Assembly: GCF_015668195.1 (NCBI RefSeq)
Contig: NZ_JADPFC010000002.1
Span: 558,001 to 622,000, forward strand
Length of the DNA stretch: 64,000 nt
Origin: Romboutsia_C sp015668195
GTDB taxonomy: Bacteria > Bacillota > Clostridia > Peptostreptococcales > Peptostreptococcaceae
Direction of reading: 5' to 3'
The translations under genes were made by a program, and so were the position numbers. Under the pieces are notes generated by a model, which saw nothing but the letters and a program-made list of their open reading frames with translations, did not search any database and was not told the origin of the DNA. Positions 9,422 through 18,603 of this stretch are shown here, piece after piece (the stretch's first letter is position 1; each line of letters starts with the position of its first letter).

Positions 9422-10174
9422 TTATAATCTTTTCCTAATTGCATTAATTACATAAAAACAAAATACATAAGAACTTTTAAGTACACTTAATTTTTCTACG
9501 TTTCTATAAGTATTCCATGTTCTTTTAAGTGCTTTTATCTTGTTACTTGATAAAGAATCTCCCACTAGTCTATAGTTTACTAAATCTTTTTCTATACCAT
9601 AAGCATAATCTTGTGTTTTAAGTATTTGTAACCAAGTTGCCGTATCTTGACCTCTTCTTACTAATGGCATACTAAACTCTCCAACTATTTCTTTATCTAT
9701 AACTACAGTTGAACATCCTATTATTGTATTTTTTAATAATCCTCTGTAGTTTATTTTTTTAGGCGCCTTTGCAACCTTTTTTGTTAATCTCCCGTCTTCT
9801 TTCATATATCTATATGATGTAAATGTAAACCCTAATTTATTTTCTAACATATATTCTATTTGTATTTTTAATTTCTCTGGTTGCCATATATCATCACTAT
9901 CTACAAATGCAATAAATCTTCCTTTTGCATTTTTTATTCCTGTATTTCTTGATACAGATGCTCCTGAGTTTTTCTCAAGCTTTATATACCTTATTCTATC
10001 ATCTTTAGCTTGAAATTCTTTTATCATATCAGCAGATCCATCTTTTGAACAATCATCAACTAATACAAGTTCCCAATTCTTATATGTTTGGTTTTGTATC
10101 GATTTTATTGTATCACCTAGAAATCTTTCTGCATTATATACAGGAGTTATTATCGATACTAATGCTTCATTCAT
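9422..10174 (-). CDS. GT2-family glycosyltransferase (tandem paralogue A)
   Basis: A 250-residue GT-A glycosyltransferase. The N-terminus VSIITPVYNAERFLGDTI, QNQTYKNWELVLVDDCSKDG, the metal-binding DSDD in AFVDSDDIWQPEKL and the C-terminal basic and aromatic tail are typical of small capsule and teichoic-acid GT2 enzymes (EpsE or CpsJ size). It is clearly a tandem duplicate of the next gene (10235-10984): both share NQTY or KQTY, VDDCSKD and a Y.AYG.....YR.....LS.NKIK...WT.YRN.EK pattern near the C-terminus. GAGGAG lies before the ATG. Donor is unknown. Confidence 0.85.
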   Translation of the reverse strand: MNEALVSIITPVYNAERFLGDTIKSIQNQTYKNWELVLVDDCSKDGSADMIKEFQAKDDRIRYIKLEKNSGASVSRNTGIKNAKGRFIAFVDSDDIWQPEKLKIQIEYMLENKLGFTFTSYRYMKEDGRLTKKVAKAPKKINYRGLLKNTIIGCSTVVIDKEIVGEFSMPLVRRGQDTATWLQILKTQDYAYGIEKDLVNYRLVGDSLSSNKIKALKRTWNTYRNVEKLSVLKSSYVFCFYVINAIRKRL

Positions 10175-10234
10175 AATTTATTTCTCCTCATATACTACAT
10201 ATATTATTTTTTTAAATATAATCTAATAAACACC

Positions 10235-10984
10235 CTAGCTTTTTTTGATTCCATTTATACTATAATTCACAAAGTAGTATATTGATTTATATAGTGGTAT
10301 CTTTTCTATGTTTCTATATATATTCCAAGTCCACATAGCTGATTTTATCTTGTTTCCACTAAGAGAAGTCAATGATTTTCTATATTGTGCCAATACCTCA
10401 TCTAATCCATAAGCTATATATCCTCTTTTTAATATTGATAACCATAATACATAGTCTTCATGTCTAACACCACTCATTTTTATATCAAAATTTAATTTGG
10501 ATTTATCTATTACAACTGTTAGGCAACCTAATACATTACCTTTTAATAGTGTTTTATAATCCACACTTTTAGGAACCCCAACAACTTTATTTAGTTTTTG
10601 ATTCTCTTCATTTATAAGCTCATATGAAGTAAAAGATATTGCACAATTTTTTTCTTTCATAAATCTTATTTGTTTTTCTAGTTTAGTTATTTCCCATATA
10701 TCATCACTATCTAAGAACGCTATATACCTACCGCTTGCATTTTTTAAGGCTACATTTCTAGCATTAGATACACCTTTATTTTCACTTACTCTTATATATT
10801 TTATTCTTTCATCTTTTTTAGTATAAGATTTTACTATTTCAGGTGATTCATCTTTAGAACAATCATCTACTATTATCATTTCCCAATCTTCATAGGTTTG
10901 TTTTAAAACAGATTCTATCGTATTTCTAATAAATTTTCCAGAATTATACATGGGAGTAATTATAGATACTAAATTTTCTTTCAT
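10235..10984 (-). CDS. GT2-family glycosyltransferase (tandem paralogue B)
   Basis: A 249-residue GT-A enzyme with VSIITPMYNSGKFIRNTI, DWEMIIVDDCSKDE and FLDSDDIWEITKL. The C-terminal region GLDEVLAQYRKSLTSLSGNK mirrors the adjacent paralogue at 9422-10174. Two paralogues side by side usually add two successive, related residues of one repeat unit; that is inference. It lies 60 bases upstream of paralogue A in the same leftward cluster, with GAGGAC before the ATG. Confidence 0.85.
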   Translation of the reverse strand: MKENLVSIITPMYNSGKFIRNTIESVLKQTYEDWEMIIVDDCSKDESPEIVKSYTKKDERIKYIRVSENKGVSNARNVALKNASGRYIAFLDSDDIWEITKLEKQIRFMKEKNCAISFTSYELINEENQKLNKVVGVPKSVDYKTLLKGNVLGCLTVVIDKSKLNFDIKMSGVRHEDYVLWLSILKRGYIAYGLDEVLAQYRKSLTSLSGNKIKSAMWTWNIYRNIEKIPLYKSIYYFVNYSINGIKKS

Positions 10985-11008
10985 ATTACCGTCCTCATTA
11001 TTTTTATA

Positions 11009-12187
11009 TTATTTATTCAACTTTTTTAATATGCACTCGTAAATTCTACTACAGTTGTTATTGTCATTATATCTGAAAAACTTTTTTCTTGCATCTTTTT
11101 GACTTTCCTTAACTTTAAATCCACTTTCTATTAATTTTGTTAATTCCTCAACTGCTTCGCCTTTGTTATAAGCTACCGAACCAAACATTTCATTATCTAA
11201 ATCTATATATGAATCTACTTCTTTTTTGTATTTTTCTACATCAAACTGATAGAAAAGTATTGGTCTATCCATATACATAAAATCTATTGCTACTCCTGAA
11301 TAGTCCGTTATATTTGCTATTGAAGATGTTATTTCATCTGCTACAGTAACATCTTTATCTAAAAATATTATTCTCTTTCCTGTTATATTTTCTTTTATGT
11401 CGTCTATAAACTCATGCATTAAATGATGCATATAAAACTTTATATTTACATTGTTTTTTTCTAATACATTATTTAATTTTTCATCATTTAAAAATAGCAT
11501 TATATTTTTAAAGTATTCACTATCTGTAAATTTGCCAGAATTAAACTTTATCCAATCTCTCCATGTAGGCATGTATAAAATATCTTTTGTTTTGGCTTTT
11601 TCATTTAGTGGTAGATTGTCATGTCTTGCACTTCCTACTATACAAACAGCATCTTCATCCATTCCCCACTCATTAACCATAATGTCTTTTTCAAATTGTG
11701 ATATTGTTGTTGCCATATTATAACTTTTCATTAAATCATCTATTATCTTCTTAAACTTAGCATTCATTGGCTTTCTCTTTTTAAAACTTATAGATCCATG
11801 ATTTAAGAATACCTTAAATGTTTTTTTATGAAACCTATTTAGTATTGGAACTGCAAAATTATATGGAGCAATATCAGCTGAAGGAGCATGTGAAAATATT
11901 ATTACTTGAGCATTGTAGTAGTGTAAATAATTCTCTATACTTCCTTTATTTAATGTTTTTCCCGGTATCTTACTTTTAGCTTTACTATCTTCGTTTATAA
12001 CCCAATATATATCTATTTCCTTATGATTTTTTAGTATATATTCATAAAGAAACTTTGAATTATCATCGTATATATCTCCTGCATGTCCACCTACTAGCCA
12101 AATATTTTTATCTTTAAAGCTAGACTTTTTAAATGGATATATTATAGCAGCTAAGACCATATTTAATAATGTCTTTATTTTATTCAT
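11009..12187 (-). CDS. CDP-glycerol glycerophosphotransferase-family protein (TagB/TagF-like)
   Basis: Belongs to the Glyphos_transf family (PF04464), whose members add glycerol-, ribitol- or sugar-phosphate to lipid-linked wall polymers at the membrane. Visible motifs are YILKNHKEIDIYWVIN, NAQVIIFSHAPSADIAPYN, FLNHGSISFKKR, DILYMPTWRDWIK and the C-terminal ITDYSGVAIDFMYMDRPILFYQFD. At 392 residues it is the size of TagB. It argues that the polymer has phosphodiester links, like PS-II of C. difficile. A hydrophobic N-terminus (TLLNMVLAAIIYPF) may help membrane binding. I see no tagD-like gene in the window, so the donor pathway lies elsewhere or the donor is different. Confidence 0.85.
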   Translation of the reverse strand: MNKIKTLLNMVLAAIIYPFKKSSFKDKNIWLVGGHAGDIYDDNSKFLYEYILKNHKEIDIYWVINEDSKAKSKIPGKTLNKGSIENYLHYYNAQVIIFSHAPSADIAPYNFAVPILNRFHKKTFKVFLNHGSISFKKRKPMNAKFKKIIDDLMKSYNMATTISQFEKDIMVNEWGMDEDAVCIVGSARHDNLPLNEKAKTKDILYMPTWRDWIKFNSGKFTDSEYFKNIMLFLNDEKLNNVLEKNNVNIKFYMHHLMHEFIDDIKENITGKRIIFLDKDVTVADEITSSIANITDYSGVAIDFMYMDRPILFYQFDVEKYKKEVDSYIDLDNEMFGSVAYNKGEAVEELTKLIESGFKVKESQKDARKKFFRYNDNNNCSRIYECILKKLNK

Positions 12188-12200
12188 AAACTTGTCCTCA

Positions 12201-13040
12201 CTATAATTTATATTGCCTAAATCCTTCTATTCTTCCCTTGATTGTTGCATCATGGTAGTCTCTATCTTTATTTAATACTAAACCACCAATATTTCTTATT
12301 ATCTTATAACCCATAACTTTTATAAATTTATAGTTTTTTCTATACACTATTTCTTTTTTACAAAGTGCTCCAAATCCTCTACCATAATTGAAATCTCTTT
12401 TATACTTTTCTTTTGATTTAGAGTGTTTTTTAGCTGGATGGAATATTATATTTTGTCCAAAATATCTTCCCTTGTATCCTTTACTTATTAAGTCTAGTAC
12501 ATAATCTATTTCTTCTCCAGAACCAAACTCTCCACCTACACCAAGTTTTTCATCAAATTTTGTATAATCATCTTCTTTAAAGTTTATAAAGAATGTTATA
12601 GATGTTAAAGTATCCATTATATTTGTACTCGTTATTTCACATTCACCATCATACATTTTTTTAAAATAGTCAACTTTGTTAAAGTCCATAGTTTTACAAC
12701 TATATAATCTATATTCTTTATTTTCTTCAAAGAATTTTATTACCTTTTCTAAAGTATCATCTTCATAAACACAGTCATCATCAGGGAATCCTATGATTTG
12801 CCCTTTTGCCATATCTATCCCTATATTTCTATTTAAACTTAATCCTGGTTTATCGCTCTTAACATACTTTATATCAAGATCATTAGTGTAATTATCTACT
12901 ATTTCCTTTACCTTATCATTATCATTTTGATCTATTACTATTAGTTCAAATTTTTTGTACGTTTGTCTTTTTAAGCTGTCCATTAATAAATATATTTCGT
13001 CATATCTATTTATTGTTGGCATTATTAATGATACTAACAT
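12201..13040 (-). CDS. GT2-family glycosyltransferase
   Basis: A 279-residue GT-A enzyme with SLIMPTINRYDEIYLLMDSL, KFELIVIDQNDND and FPDDDCVYEDDTLEKVI (the DDD metal site). It differs from the two tandem GT2 paralogues downstream and looks more like rhamnosyl or galactofuranosyl GT2 enzymes, though specificity cannot be read from sequence. Its ATG overlaps the stop of the upstream polymerase-like gene by one base (TAATG on the minus strand), so translation is probably coupled. GGAGG is 8 bases before the ATG. Confidence 0.83.
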   Translation of the reverse strand: MLVSLIMPTINRYDEIYLLMDSLKRQTYKKFELIVIDQNDNDKVKEIVDNYTNDLDIKYVKSDKPGLSLNRNIGIDMAKGQIIGFPDDDCVYEDDTLEKVIKFFEENKEYRLYSCKTMDFNKVDYFKKMYDGECEITSTNIMDTLTSITFFINFKEDDYTKFDEKLGVGGEFGSGEEIDYVLDLISKGYKGRYFGQNIIFHPAKKHSKSKEKYKRDFNYGRGFGALCKKEIVYRKNYKFIKVMGYKIIRNIGGLVLNKDRDYHDATIKGRIEGFRQYKL

Positions 13041-14194
13041 TATGATTTCCTCCTTAACATTTTGTATATATCTATTTGATTTTTATCCATTAACATAAAC
13101 TCTTTCATTAAAAGTACCATTGGGAAACTAAAGGCTGCTTCTAATAAAATATTTTCTGCAAAAGAATATATTAAAAATATTACAACTACTGTTAAATATG
13201 CTTTTTTATCTTTTTCAATAAAACTACCTATTCCTTTATATAAAATATACATAAATAATATCAATGATATTAATCCTAAAACACAAACTATATATATATA
13301 TGAACTATCTAAAGGATTTAAAGACTTAATAGTTGAATTATATGTATTCCCAAAAGGTTTTAGTAAATTTCCTGCTTGAGCTAAGTATACATGCCAATAT
13401 TTAGGTCTACTTGCCAATAGCCTGTTAGCCATATAATTATCATAGAAGAAGTATCCTATAATAACACTTATTACTGTTATAATTATTGGCGAAATTTTTG
13501 CTAATATTTTTAATGGTTTTATATTCTTTATATCCATGAATCTTATTATTTCAACAAATATTAAACCTGCAAATATAGTATATGCTCCAGTTCTACTATA
13601 CGTAGTTTCATATATAAAATAAGTTGATGCAAATAATATAACTCTATCTACCATATTATATTTTTTAAATCTTAAAAATATATATGACGCATAAATAGTT
13701 ACCATATGATAGAATATTGCATTAGGGTTTCCTAAGCCATAATCCATTCTAACTGCTAATGAATCTGTTTTTGCTATATATCTATAATGTATTTCTTTAT
13801 TAAATTCCAACCATGGAAATAAATTAAACACAAGTAAGGCAATAACTAAAAATATACCTGATATTATTAGATAATTTTTTATCACATATTTATCATCTAA
13901 ATTTTTTACCACTGTAGCTAACAATACAATAAGTAATATTGCACCTTCCCTATTTAGTAAGTACAATATACAACATGATCCAACTAAAAGCAGTTCTGAC
14001 ATACTCTTTTTTCTTTCAGTTATAAAGAGTAATCCTAATATACCTATAGAGGCATAAAATAAAAGAGATTTTACTATATTCATGTTTATTTCTGGGCTTA
14101 CAAAGGATATAATATATTTTCTAGATATAATCATAAATAAAACTAAAGTAAAAGCTATTTTTCTTATATCTACTTTCTTTAATAAGTTATCCAT
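13040..14194 (-). CDS. O-antigen ligase/polymerase-like membrane protein (Wzy-like)
   Basis: A 384-residue polytopic membrane protein with about ten hydrophobic segments and a large extracytoplasmic loop between about residues 120 and 160 (NKEIHYRYIAKTDSLAVRMD). The NPNAIFYHMV motif after it resembles the conserved loop of O-antigen polymerases and ligases. The role would be joining lipid-linked repeat units outside the membrane before LCP transfer. Its position between glycosyltransferases, in the same cluster as the MurJ-type flippase, fits a Wzy role. Sequence in this family is poorly conserved, so the call rests on topology and context. The stop overlaps the next start by one base. Confidence 0.65.
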   Translation of the reverse strand: MDNLLKKVDIRKIAFTLVLFMIISRKYIISFVSPEINMNIVKSLLFYASIGILGLLFITERKKSMSELLLVGSCCILYLLNREGAILLIVLLATVVKNLDDKYVIKNYLIISGIFLVIALLVFNLFPWLEFNKEIHYRYIAKTDSLAVRMDYGLGNPNAIFYHMVTIYASYIFLRFKKYNMVDRVILFASTYFIYETTYSRTGAYTIFAGLIFVEIIRFMDIKNIKPLKILAKISPIIITVISVIIGYFFYDNYMANRLLASRPKYWHVYLAQAGNLLKPFGNTYNSTIKSLNPLDSSYIYIVCVLGLISLILFMYILYKGIGSFIEKDKKAYLTVVVIFLIYSFAENILLEAAFSFPMVLLMKEFMLMDKNQIDIYKMLRRKS

Positions 14195-14196
14195 AA

Positions 14197-14931
14197 TTAT
14201 TTTCTCCTTTTTATGCTTAGTAAGGAATTACTTACAAGTATTTTTGCGCATTTAACAACCTTCTCTATCCCTCTCATATGTTTGGTTTCTAAGAAATAGT
14301 CTCTCTTTTTGACCCAACTTTTTCCCCACCAATGTATTCCATAAGTATTTTCTTTTATACATTCATAATAGAAATCTTCTCTGTAGCTAAATGGATAGAA
14401 ATATTCTCTATCGTATACAGTTATTCCATCTTCATAATGATTTTTATCTATTTTTTTATAATTATTTTCTATTATATAAGTTATTACTTTTGGTATAGTA
14501 TAAAATGGTGCACTAAGTATGTCACTTTCGTAAAAATCTAACATTTGTTTAAATACTTTATGACCTGGTTTTGCACCTATTATACCTGCACTTATATGTT
14601 TTTCATCTTCATATCCAAAGAATACATCCTGTTTATCTAAAAGTGGCGTTATATCTTTTAAAATTTGCATATCTGTATCCATGTAGACACCACCTTGTTC
14701 ATAAAGAACCTTTATCCTAATATAATCAGATATAAATGCCCACATTTTTTTTTGATAACATACTTCTAAGAATTTTTTTCCTTTTATTTCTTTTTCTATA
14801 TCAAAATTATGCTCATTCCATTCTATTATTTCATATTCTGGAAGTTTTTCTCTCCATGAATTTATACATATGTTCTCTATATTTCCCTTTGGGCCACCTA
14901 TCCAAACGTAGTGAATTTTTTTTGGTATCAA
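14197..14931 (-). CDS. GT32-family glycosyltransferase (DXD type)
   Basis: A 244-residue enzyme of the Gly_transf_sug / GT32 family, found in capsule and wall polysaccharide clusters. It opens with IPKKIHYVWIGG, then WAFISDYIRIKVLYEQGGVYMDTD, in which D85-T-D87 is the metal- and nucleotide-binding DXD. Next come IIGAKPGHKVFKQM and a C-terminal HWWGKSW. These are all standard for the family, whose known members use UDP-hexoses. The start is TTG at 14931, with AAGGAG 9 bases upstream; the family pattern begins immediately after it. It lies 2 bases upstream of the polymerase-like gene. Confidence 0.85.
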   Translation of the reverse strand: MIPKKIHYVWIGGPKGNIENICINSWREKLPEYEIIEWNEHNFDIEKEIKGKKFLEVCYQKKMWAFISDYIRIKVLYEQGGVYMDTDMQILKDITPLLDKQDVFFGYEDEKHISAGIIGAKPGHKVFKQMLDFYESDILSAPFYTIPKVITYIIENNYKKIDKNHYEDGITVYDREYFYPFSYREDFYYECIKENTYGIHWWGKSWVKKRDYFLETKHMRGIEKVVKCAKILVSNSLLSIKRRK

Positions 14932-15033
14932 TTACGTCACTCCTTTTATATACTAAAATTTAGCTGCTTCAAAATAAAAATATAATTTTTCATTTCGAAA
15001 CAGCTTATTTAAAATTCATTGAATCAAATAAAA

Positions 15034-16590
15034 TTATCTTTTATTTTTGATTATTTTATTTTTTGCCTTTTTTATTATATCCATAGCTAAGTTAACTTCA
15101 TCAACTTTAAATATTACTATAAGTAATGCATATATTAATGCCCCTATTAGTACAGATATAGAAACGGCTATTATTTCTTCTATTTTACTAGACCCTATTA
15201 TTGAGTATAGATTTGTGTAAGAAATAACTGTTACCACTCCCATTATTATTGATGCTATTAAACTCTTAAGTCCAGTTTTAATTATTTTATCTCCACCAAA
15301 GTATCCTTGTTTTCTCTTTAGAGATATAAATAATAACATAACTGTTAATATAGATGATATACTAGTTGAAAGAGCTAACCCTGCATATCCAATTACATTT
15401 ATAAGAGCAAAGTTAAGAATTATATTTATTATTAAAGCTATACTTCCATTTATCATTGGTGTTTTTGTGTCCGATAAAGAATAGAAAGTTCTATTTAATA
15501 CATCCCTTACTGCTACTGCTATAAGTCCTATTGAATAAAGTCTTAAAGCTACTGCTGTCATATGTGTTGATTCTACATCAAACTGACCTCTTTGGAATAA
15601 TATTCTGACTATCGGTTCTGCAAGTACTATAGCTCCTACTGCTATCGGTAGTACAATTAGTATTATACTATTTGAAGTTTTTACAATTGTATTTCTAAAT
15701 CCTTCTTTATCATCTGAGTTAGATAGTTTAGAAAGTTTTGGATATATTACGGTTATTATTGATGCTACAAAAAGCGCCATTACGAAATCATTTAACCTAG
15801 ATGCAAAGTTTAGTGCTGATACTGGTCCATCACCTAAAGTTGTTGCCAATGCTCTATCTACAGCTATGTTTAACTGAGATATTGATGAACTTATAAGCAT
15901 TGGTAAAACTAGAATCGACAATTCCTTTATGTGTTGATCCTTTAAATTAAAATACTTACTATACTTAAATGATTTTTTGAATGCAAATGGTATTTGGAAA
16001 ATCATCTGACTTGCCATTGCAATTACAGCTCCAATTGCAAGGAACTTAAAATCTGTAAATGCACTTATTATTATAGATATTATTATTATTATGTTATACG
16101 GTGTCCCTATTAATGCTGGTACGGTAAAACTATCATTAGCTTGTAAATAAGAACTTAATAGTTTACTTACACTTAAGAATAATACACCTGGCATCATAAT
16201 TTTGGTAAATGTTACTGCTGTATTAAATTTATCTCCTTCAAATCCTCCTGCAAGAATATCAATAAATTCTTTAGTAAATATAAGACCAAATATAGCTATT
16301 ATAATAGCCATAACAGCACAAATATTTAGCATATTATTGGTGAATTTTAGAGCTTCATTTTCTCCTAAATTTTCTTTTATTTCAATATATTTAGGAATAT
16401 ATATTGTTGCTACTACTGACCCTATAACTGCTATTATTAGACCAGGTATGTTTAGTGTTACTAAAAACACATCTGCATGTGAACTTGTTCCATAAAAATT
16501 GGCTAATACTATTTCTCTAAAGAAACCTAGTACTTTTGAAAGCATAGTACCAACCATAATCCAAAGTGTCGATTTTGCTACATTTGACAT
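15034..16590 (-). CDS. murJ: MurJ/MviN-family lipid-linked oligosaccharide flippase
   Basis: A 518-residue protein of the MOP superfamily with about 14 membrane segments. Family landmarks are TMLSKVLGFFREIVLANFYG near the N-terminus, the central GPVSALNFASRL, RILFQRGQFD, and LNRTFYSLSDTKTP. MurJ moves lipid II across the membrane. Because this copy sits inside a polymer cluster, it more likely flips the lipid-linked polymer unit, as proposed for the mviN-type gene in the C. difficile PS-II locus; that is inference. It lies 16 bases downstream of the membrane-anchored CWB2 gene. The basic tail (KKAKNKIIKNKR) is cytoplasmic. It could instead be the cell's general MurJ; the window cannot settle this. 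Confidence 0.85.
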   Translation of the reverse strand: MSNVAKSTLWIMVGTMLSKVLGFFREIVLANFYGTSSHADVFLVTLNIPGLIIAVIGSVVATIYIPKYIEIKENLGENEALKFTNNMLNICAVMAIIIAIFGLIFTKEFIDILAGGFEGDKFNTAVTFTKIMMPGVLFLSVSKLLSSYLQANDSFTVPALIGTPYNIIIIISIIISAFTDFKFLAIGAVIAMASQMIFQIPFAFKKSFKYSKYFNLKDQHIKELSILVLPMLISSSISQLNIAVDRALATTLGDGPVSALNFASRLNDFVMALFVASIITVIYPKLSKLSNSDDKEGFRNTIVKTSNSIILIVLPIAVGAIVLAEPIVRILFQRGQFDVESTHMTAVALRLYSIGLIAVAVRDVLNRTFYSLSDTKTPMINGSIALIINIILNFALINVIGYAGLALSTSISSILTVMLLFISLKRKQGYFGGDKIIKTGLKSLIASIIMGVVTVISYTNLYSIIGSSKIEEIIAVSISVLIGALIYALLIVIFKVDEVNLAMDIIKKAKNKIIKNKR

Positions 16591-16606
16591 TTTTTTCTCC
16601 TCATTT

Positions 16607-17659
16607 CTAAATAGCTATCTTCATTCCTCTTACAATAATAATGATTATTACAACTAATAAAATCATAGCTTTTATAAAACTAGAACTTCTGAACGTATTC
16701 CATATACTGTATTGCCCTACTTCTTGGCCTACTTCTATTATCTCAGTTACATTTTTTTCTATAAATCTTTCTTGATTATGACTAAAATTTTCATTACATA
16801 TTAATATAGGAATATTCTGCTTAGCTGCTGCTGCAGGAAGTGATAAGTACTGACTTATATCTCCTTTATTCCCATAACTTATATTGATAGTATATATAGT
16901 ATCTAAGTTTTTGCCTTTATATAAATCTGTTATGTATTTTGTATTAGTATCATATGGATTTATTTCTTTTATTAATTTAACACTTTTTATTCCTTCTTTT
17001 GCGTAGTATTTAAATCTTTCTCCATCTCCAACTGCATATACATTTTTAAATTTCTTATTTTTAATGTATTTTATGATTGGATCTAGATTATTATCGTCAC
17101 CCCAAAGTATAGGAATATTATTCTTACAAGCAAAATCACTTATTGCTATGCTATTTTCAATACCTGCTGTTGAGCTTATTATTATTACTTCATCTGATTT
17201 TTTCTTGCTTTCTTTTTCTATTTCATTAGCTATCTTAATTGCAGTTTCATATCTATCTGCTCCATATATACGATTTGTTTCTATTCCTAATTTATTTAAT
17301 TTCACTTCTACAGTTTTAGATACATTTTTTAATCCACCTATAATTGTTATTTTCTTAATCCCCGAATCTTTTATATATTTAGTAGTCTTGGAATCTATGC
17401 TTTTCCATTCTGTAGTTATTATAGGTGCATTCTTTAAATATGCCAACGGAGTAGCACTAATAGAATCTATATCAGATTCATCATTTATAAGTATTGCTTC
17501 ATCAGACTTTCTGAATGCATCTTTATTTATTTGTGTGGATATTTCTTCACTACTACCTCTTATATTTCTAACTTTATATTTATCATTGGCATAAATATTA
17601 GACACTGTAGTAGCTATTGTTATTCCCACCAGTAAAGCAATAACTCTATTTTTTTTCAT
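16607..17659 (-). CDS. CWB2-repeat protein with C-terminal membrane anchor, inside the polymer cluster
   Basis: A 350-residue protein made only of a signal peptide (about 1-24), three divergent CWB2 repeats (about 30-310) and one C-terminal membrane segment (AMILLVVIIIIIVRGMKIAI). CWB2 hallmarks are ISATPLAYLKNAPIITT, IIGGLKNVSKTVEVKL and IYGADRYETAIKIANEIE. Repeats 1 and 3 are degenerate: the first lacks the DRYETA motif and the last lacks DR.ETNA. The other CWB2 proteins here use the module as a wall anchor for a second domain. This one has no such domain and is held in the membrane, facing outward. It lies directly upstream of murJ and after the terminator that follows the sugar transferase. 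I infer a polymer-assembly or polymer-handover role. Confidence 0.72.
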   Translation of the reverse strand: MKKNRVIALLVGITIATTVSNIYANDKYKVRNIRGSSEEISTQINKDAFRKSDEAILINDESDIDSISATPLAYLKNAPIITTEWKSIDSKTTKYIKDSGIKKITIIGGLKNVSKTVEVKLNKLGIETNRIYGADRYETAIKIANEIEKESKKKSDEVIIISSTAGIENSIAISDFACKNNIPILWGDDNNLDPIIKYIKNKKFKNVYAVGDGERFKYYAKEGIKSVKLIKEINPYDTNTKYITDLYKGKNLDTIYTINISYGNKGDISQYLSLPAAAAKQNIPILICNENFSHNQERFIEKNVTEIIEVGQEVGQYSIWNTFRSSSFIKAMILLVVIIIIIVRGMKIAI

Positions 17660-17700
17660 ATCCTATATCATATCCTTTACTTTATTTTGATTACAATTAA

Positions 17701-17730
17701 AAAAGGCTCTTTTAATTACAAGAGCCTTTT
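17701..17730 (-). terminator. hairpin between sugar transferase and CWB2-TM gene
   Basis: AAAAGGCTCTT (17701-17711) pairs with AAGAGCCTTTT (17720-17730) around an 8-base loop. The minus strand continues into a T run. It probably lowers expression of the rest of the cluster relative to the first gene. Confidence 0.75.
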
Positions 17731-17752
17731 TAATAATCTAAACTTTTCAAAA

Positions 17753-18436
17753 TTATCTAGCTCCATCACCTGTTAGTACGACCTTAACAGTTTTAAGAAG
17801 TATTTTCATATCTAGTAGTATGCTTCTATTTCTTATATAGTATAAATCTTCTACCAACTTTTCTTCTGGAGTAATATCGTAACCACCATTTACTTGAGCC
17901 CATCCTGTAAGACCAGGTTTTATCGCTAATCTATTTATAAATCCAGGAATGTACTCGTTAAACTCAATAGTAAAAGATGGTCTTTCAGGTCTTGGACCTA
18001 TTATACTCATATCACCTTTAAGTATGTTAAATAGTTGAGGTATTTCATCAATTCTAGTTTTTCTGATGAAACGTCCAACTTTAGTGATTCTTGGATCGTC
18101 TTTCTCCGCCCATTGAGCACCAAATTTTTCGGCATCAGTTCTCATTGATCTTAATTTATATATATAAAATCTCTTACCACCTTTGCCCATTCTTTCTTGC
18201 TTATAAGTCATTGGCCCTTTATCCTCTAACTTTATAAGGATCCCAAATATGATCATTATAGGCACACCTACTAGTAATCCAATTAAAGATAGTACTATAT
18301 CTAAACTTCTTTGATATACGCTAAATAATACTGAACCTTTAACTATGCTGTAATCGATATCGTTGAATAATTGCTCTTTTTCACTATTATAAGTAGTTAC
18401 ATTCATTTCATTTCCCTCACTAGTATAATCATCCAT
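17753..18436 (-). CDS. Undecaprenyl-phosphate sugar phosphotransferase (polymer initiation)
   Basis: A 227-residue bacterial sugar transferase (PF02397) that moves a sugar-1-phosphate from a nucleotide sugar to undecaprenyl phosphate, the first step of polymer synthesis. One membrane hairpin (SLIGLLVGVPIMIIFGILIKL) is followed by the catalytic domain with QERMGKGGKRFYIYKLRSM, DPRITKVGRFIRKTRIDEIP, QLFNILKGDMSIIGPRPERP and PGLTGWAQVNG. It lacks the long N-terminal membrane region of WcaJ and is the short PglC/WecP-like form. It is the first gene of the cluster, with a strong promoter and GGAGGC before the ATG, and a terminator immediately after it. Confidence 0.9.
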   Translation of the reverse strand: MDDYTSEGNEMNVTTYNSEKEQLFNDIDYSIVKGSVLFSVYQRSLDIVLSLIGLLVGVPIMIIFGILIKLEDKGPMTYKQERMGKGGKRFYIYKLRSMRTDAEKFGAQWAEKDDPRITKVGRFIRKTRIDEIPQLFNILKGDMSIIGPRPERPSFTIEFNEYIPGFINRLAIKPGLTGWAQVNGGYDITPEEKLVEDLYYIRNRSILLDMKILLKTVKVVLTGDGAR

Positions 18437-18493
18437 ATATTATGCCTCCATATATTGTTATTTTGCATAAAATATAATTCGACTCATTTTTAT

Positions 18494-18522
18494 ATTATAC
18501 TCAATATTTTGTAGTTAATCAA
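18494..18522 (-). promoter_or_regulatory. sigma-A promoter of the polymer cluster
   Basis: On the minus strand TTGATT (18517-18522), a 17-base spacer and a perfect TATAAT (18494-18499), about 45 bases upstream of the sugar transferase ATG. Confidence 0.65.
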
Positions 18523-18603
18523 TAAAATAAATGCTTATTAGTTCAAATTATTCTTGATATTTCAATACTTTTGCTTATTTTCTTAAATTTTTCGACTAAT
18601 TTT

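Noticed and set aside
17064..17594. 176-codon plus-strand frame
   Set aside because: Shadow of the CWB2-TM gene; no ribosome site and composition typical of an antisense frame.
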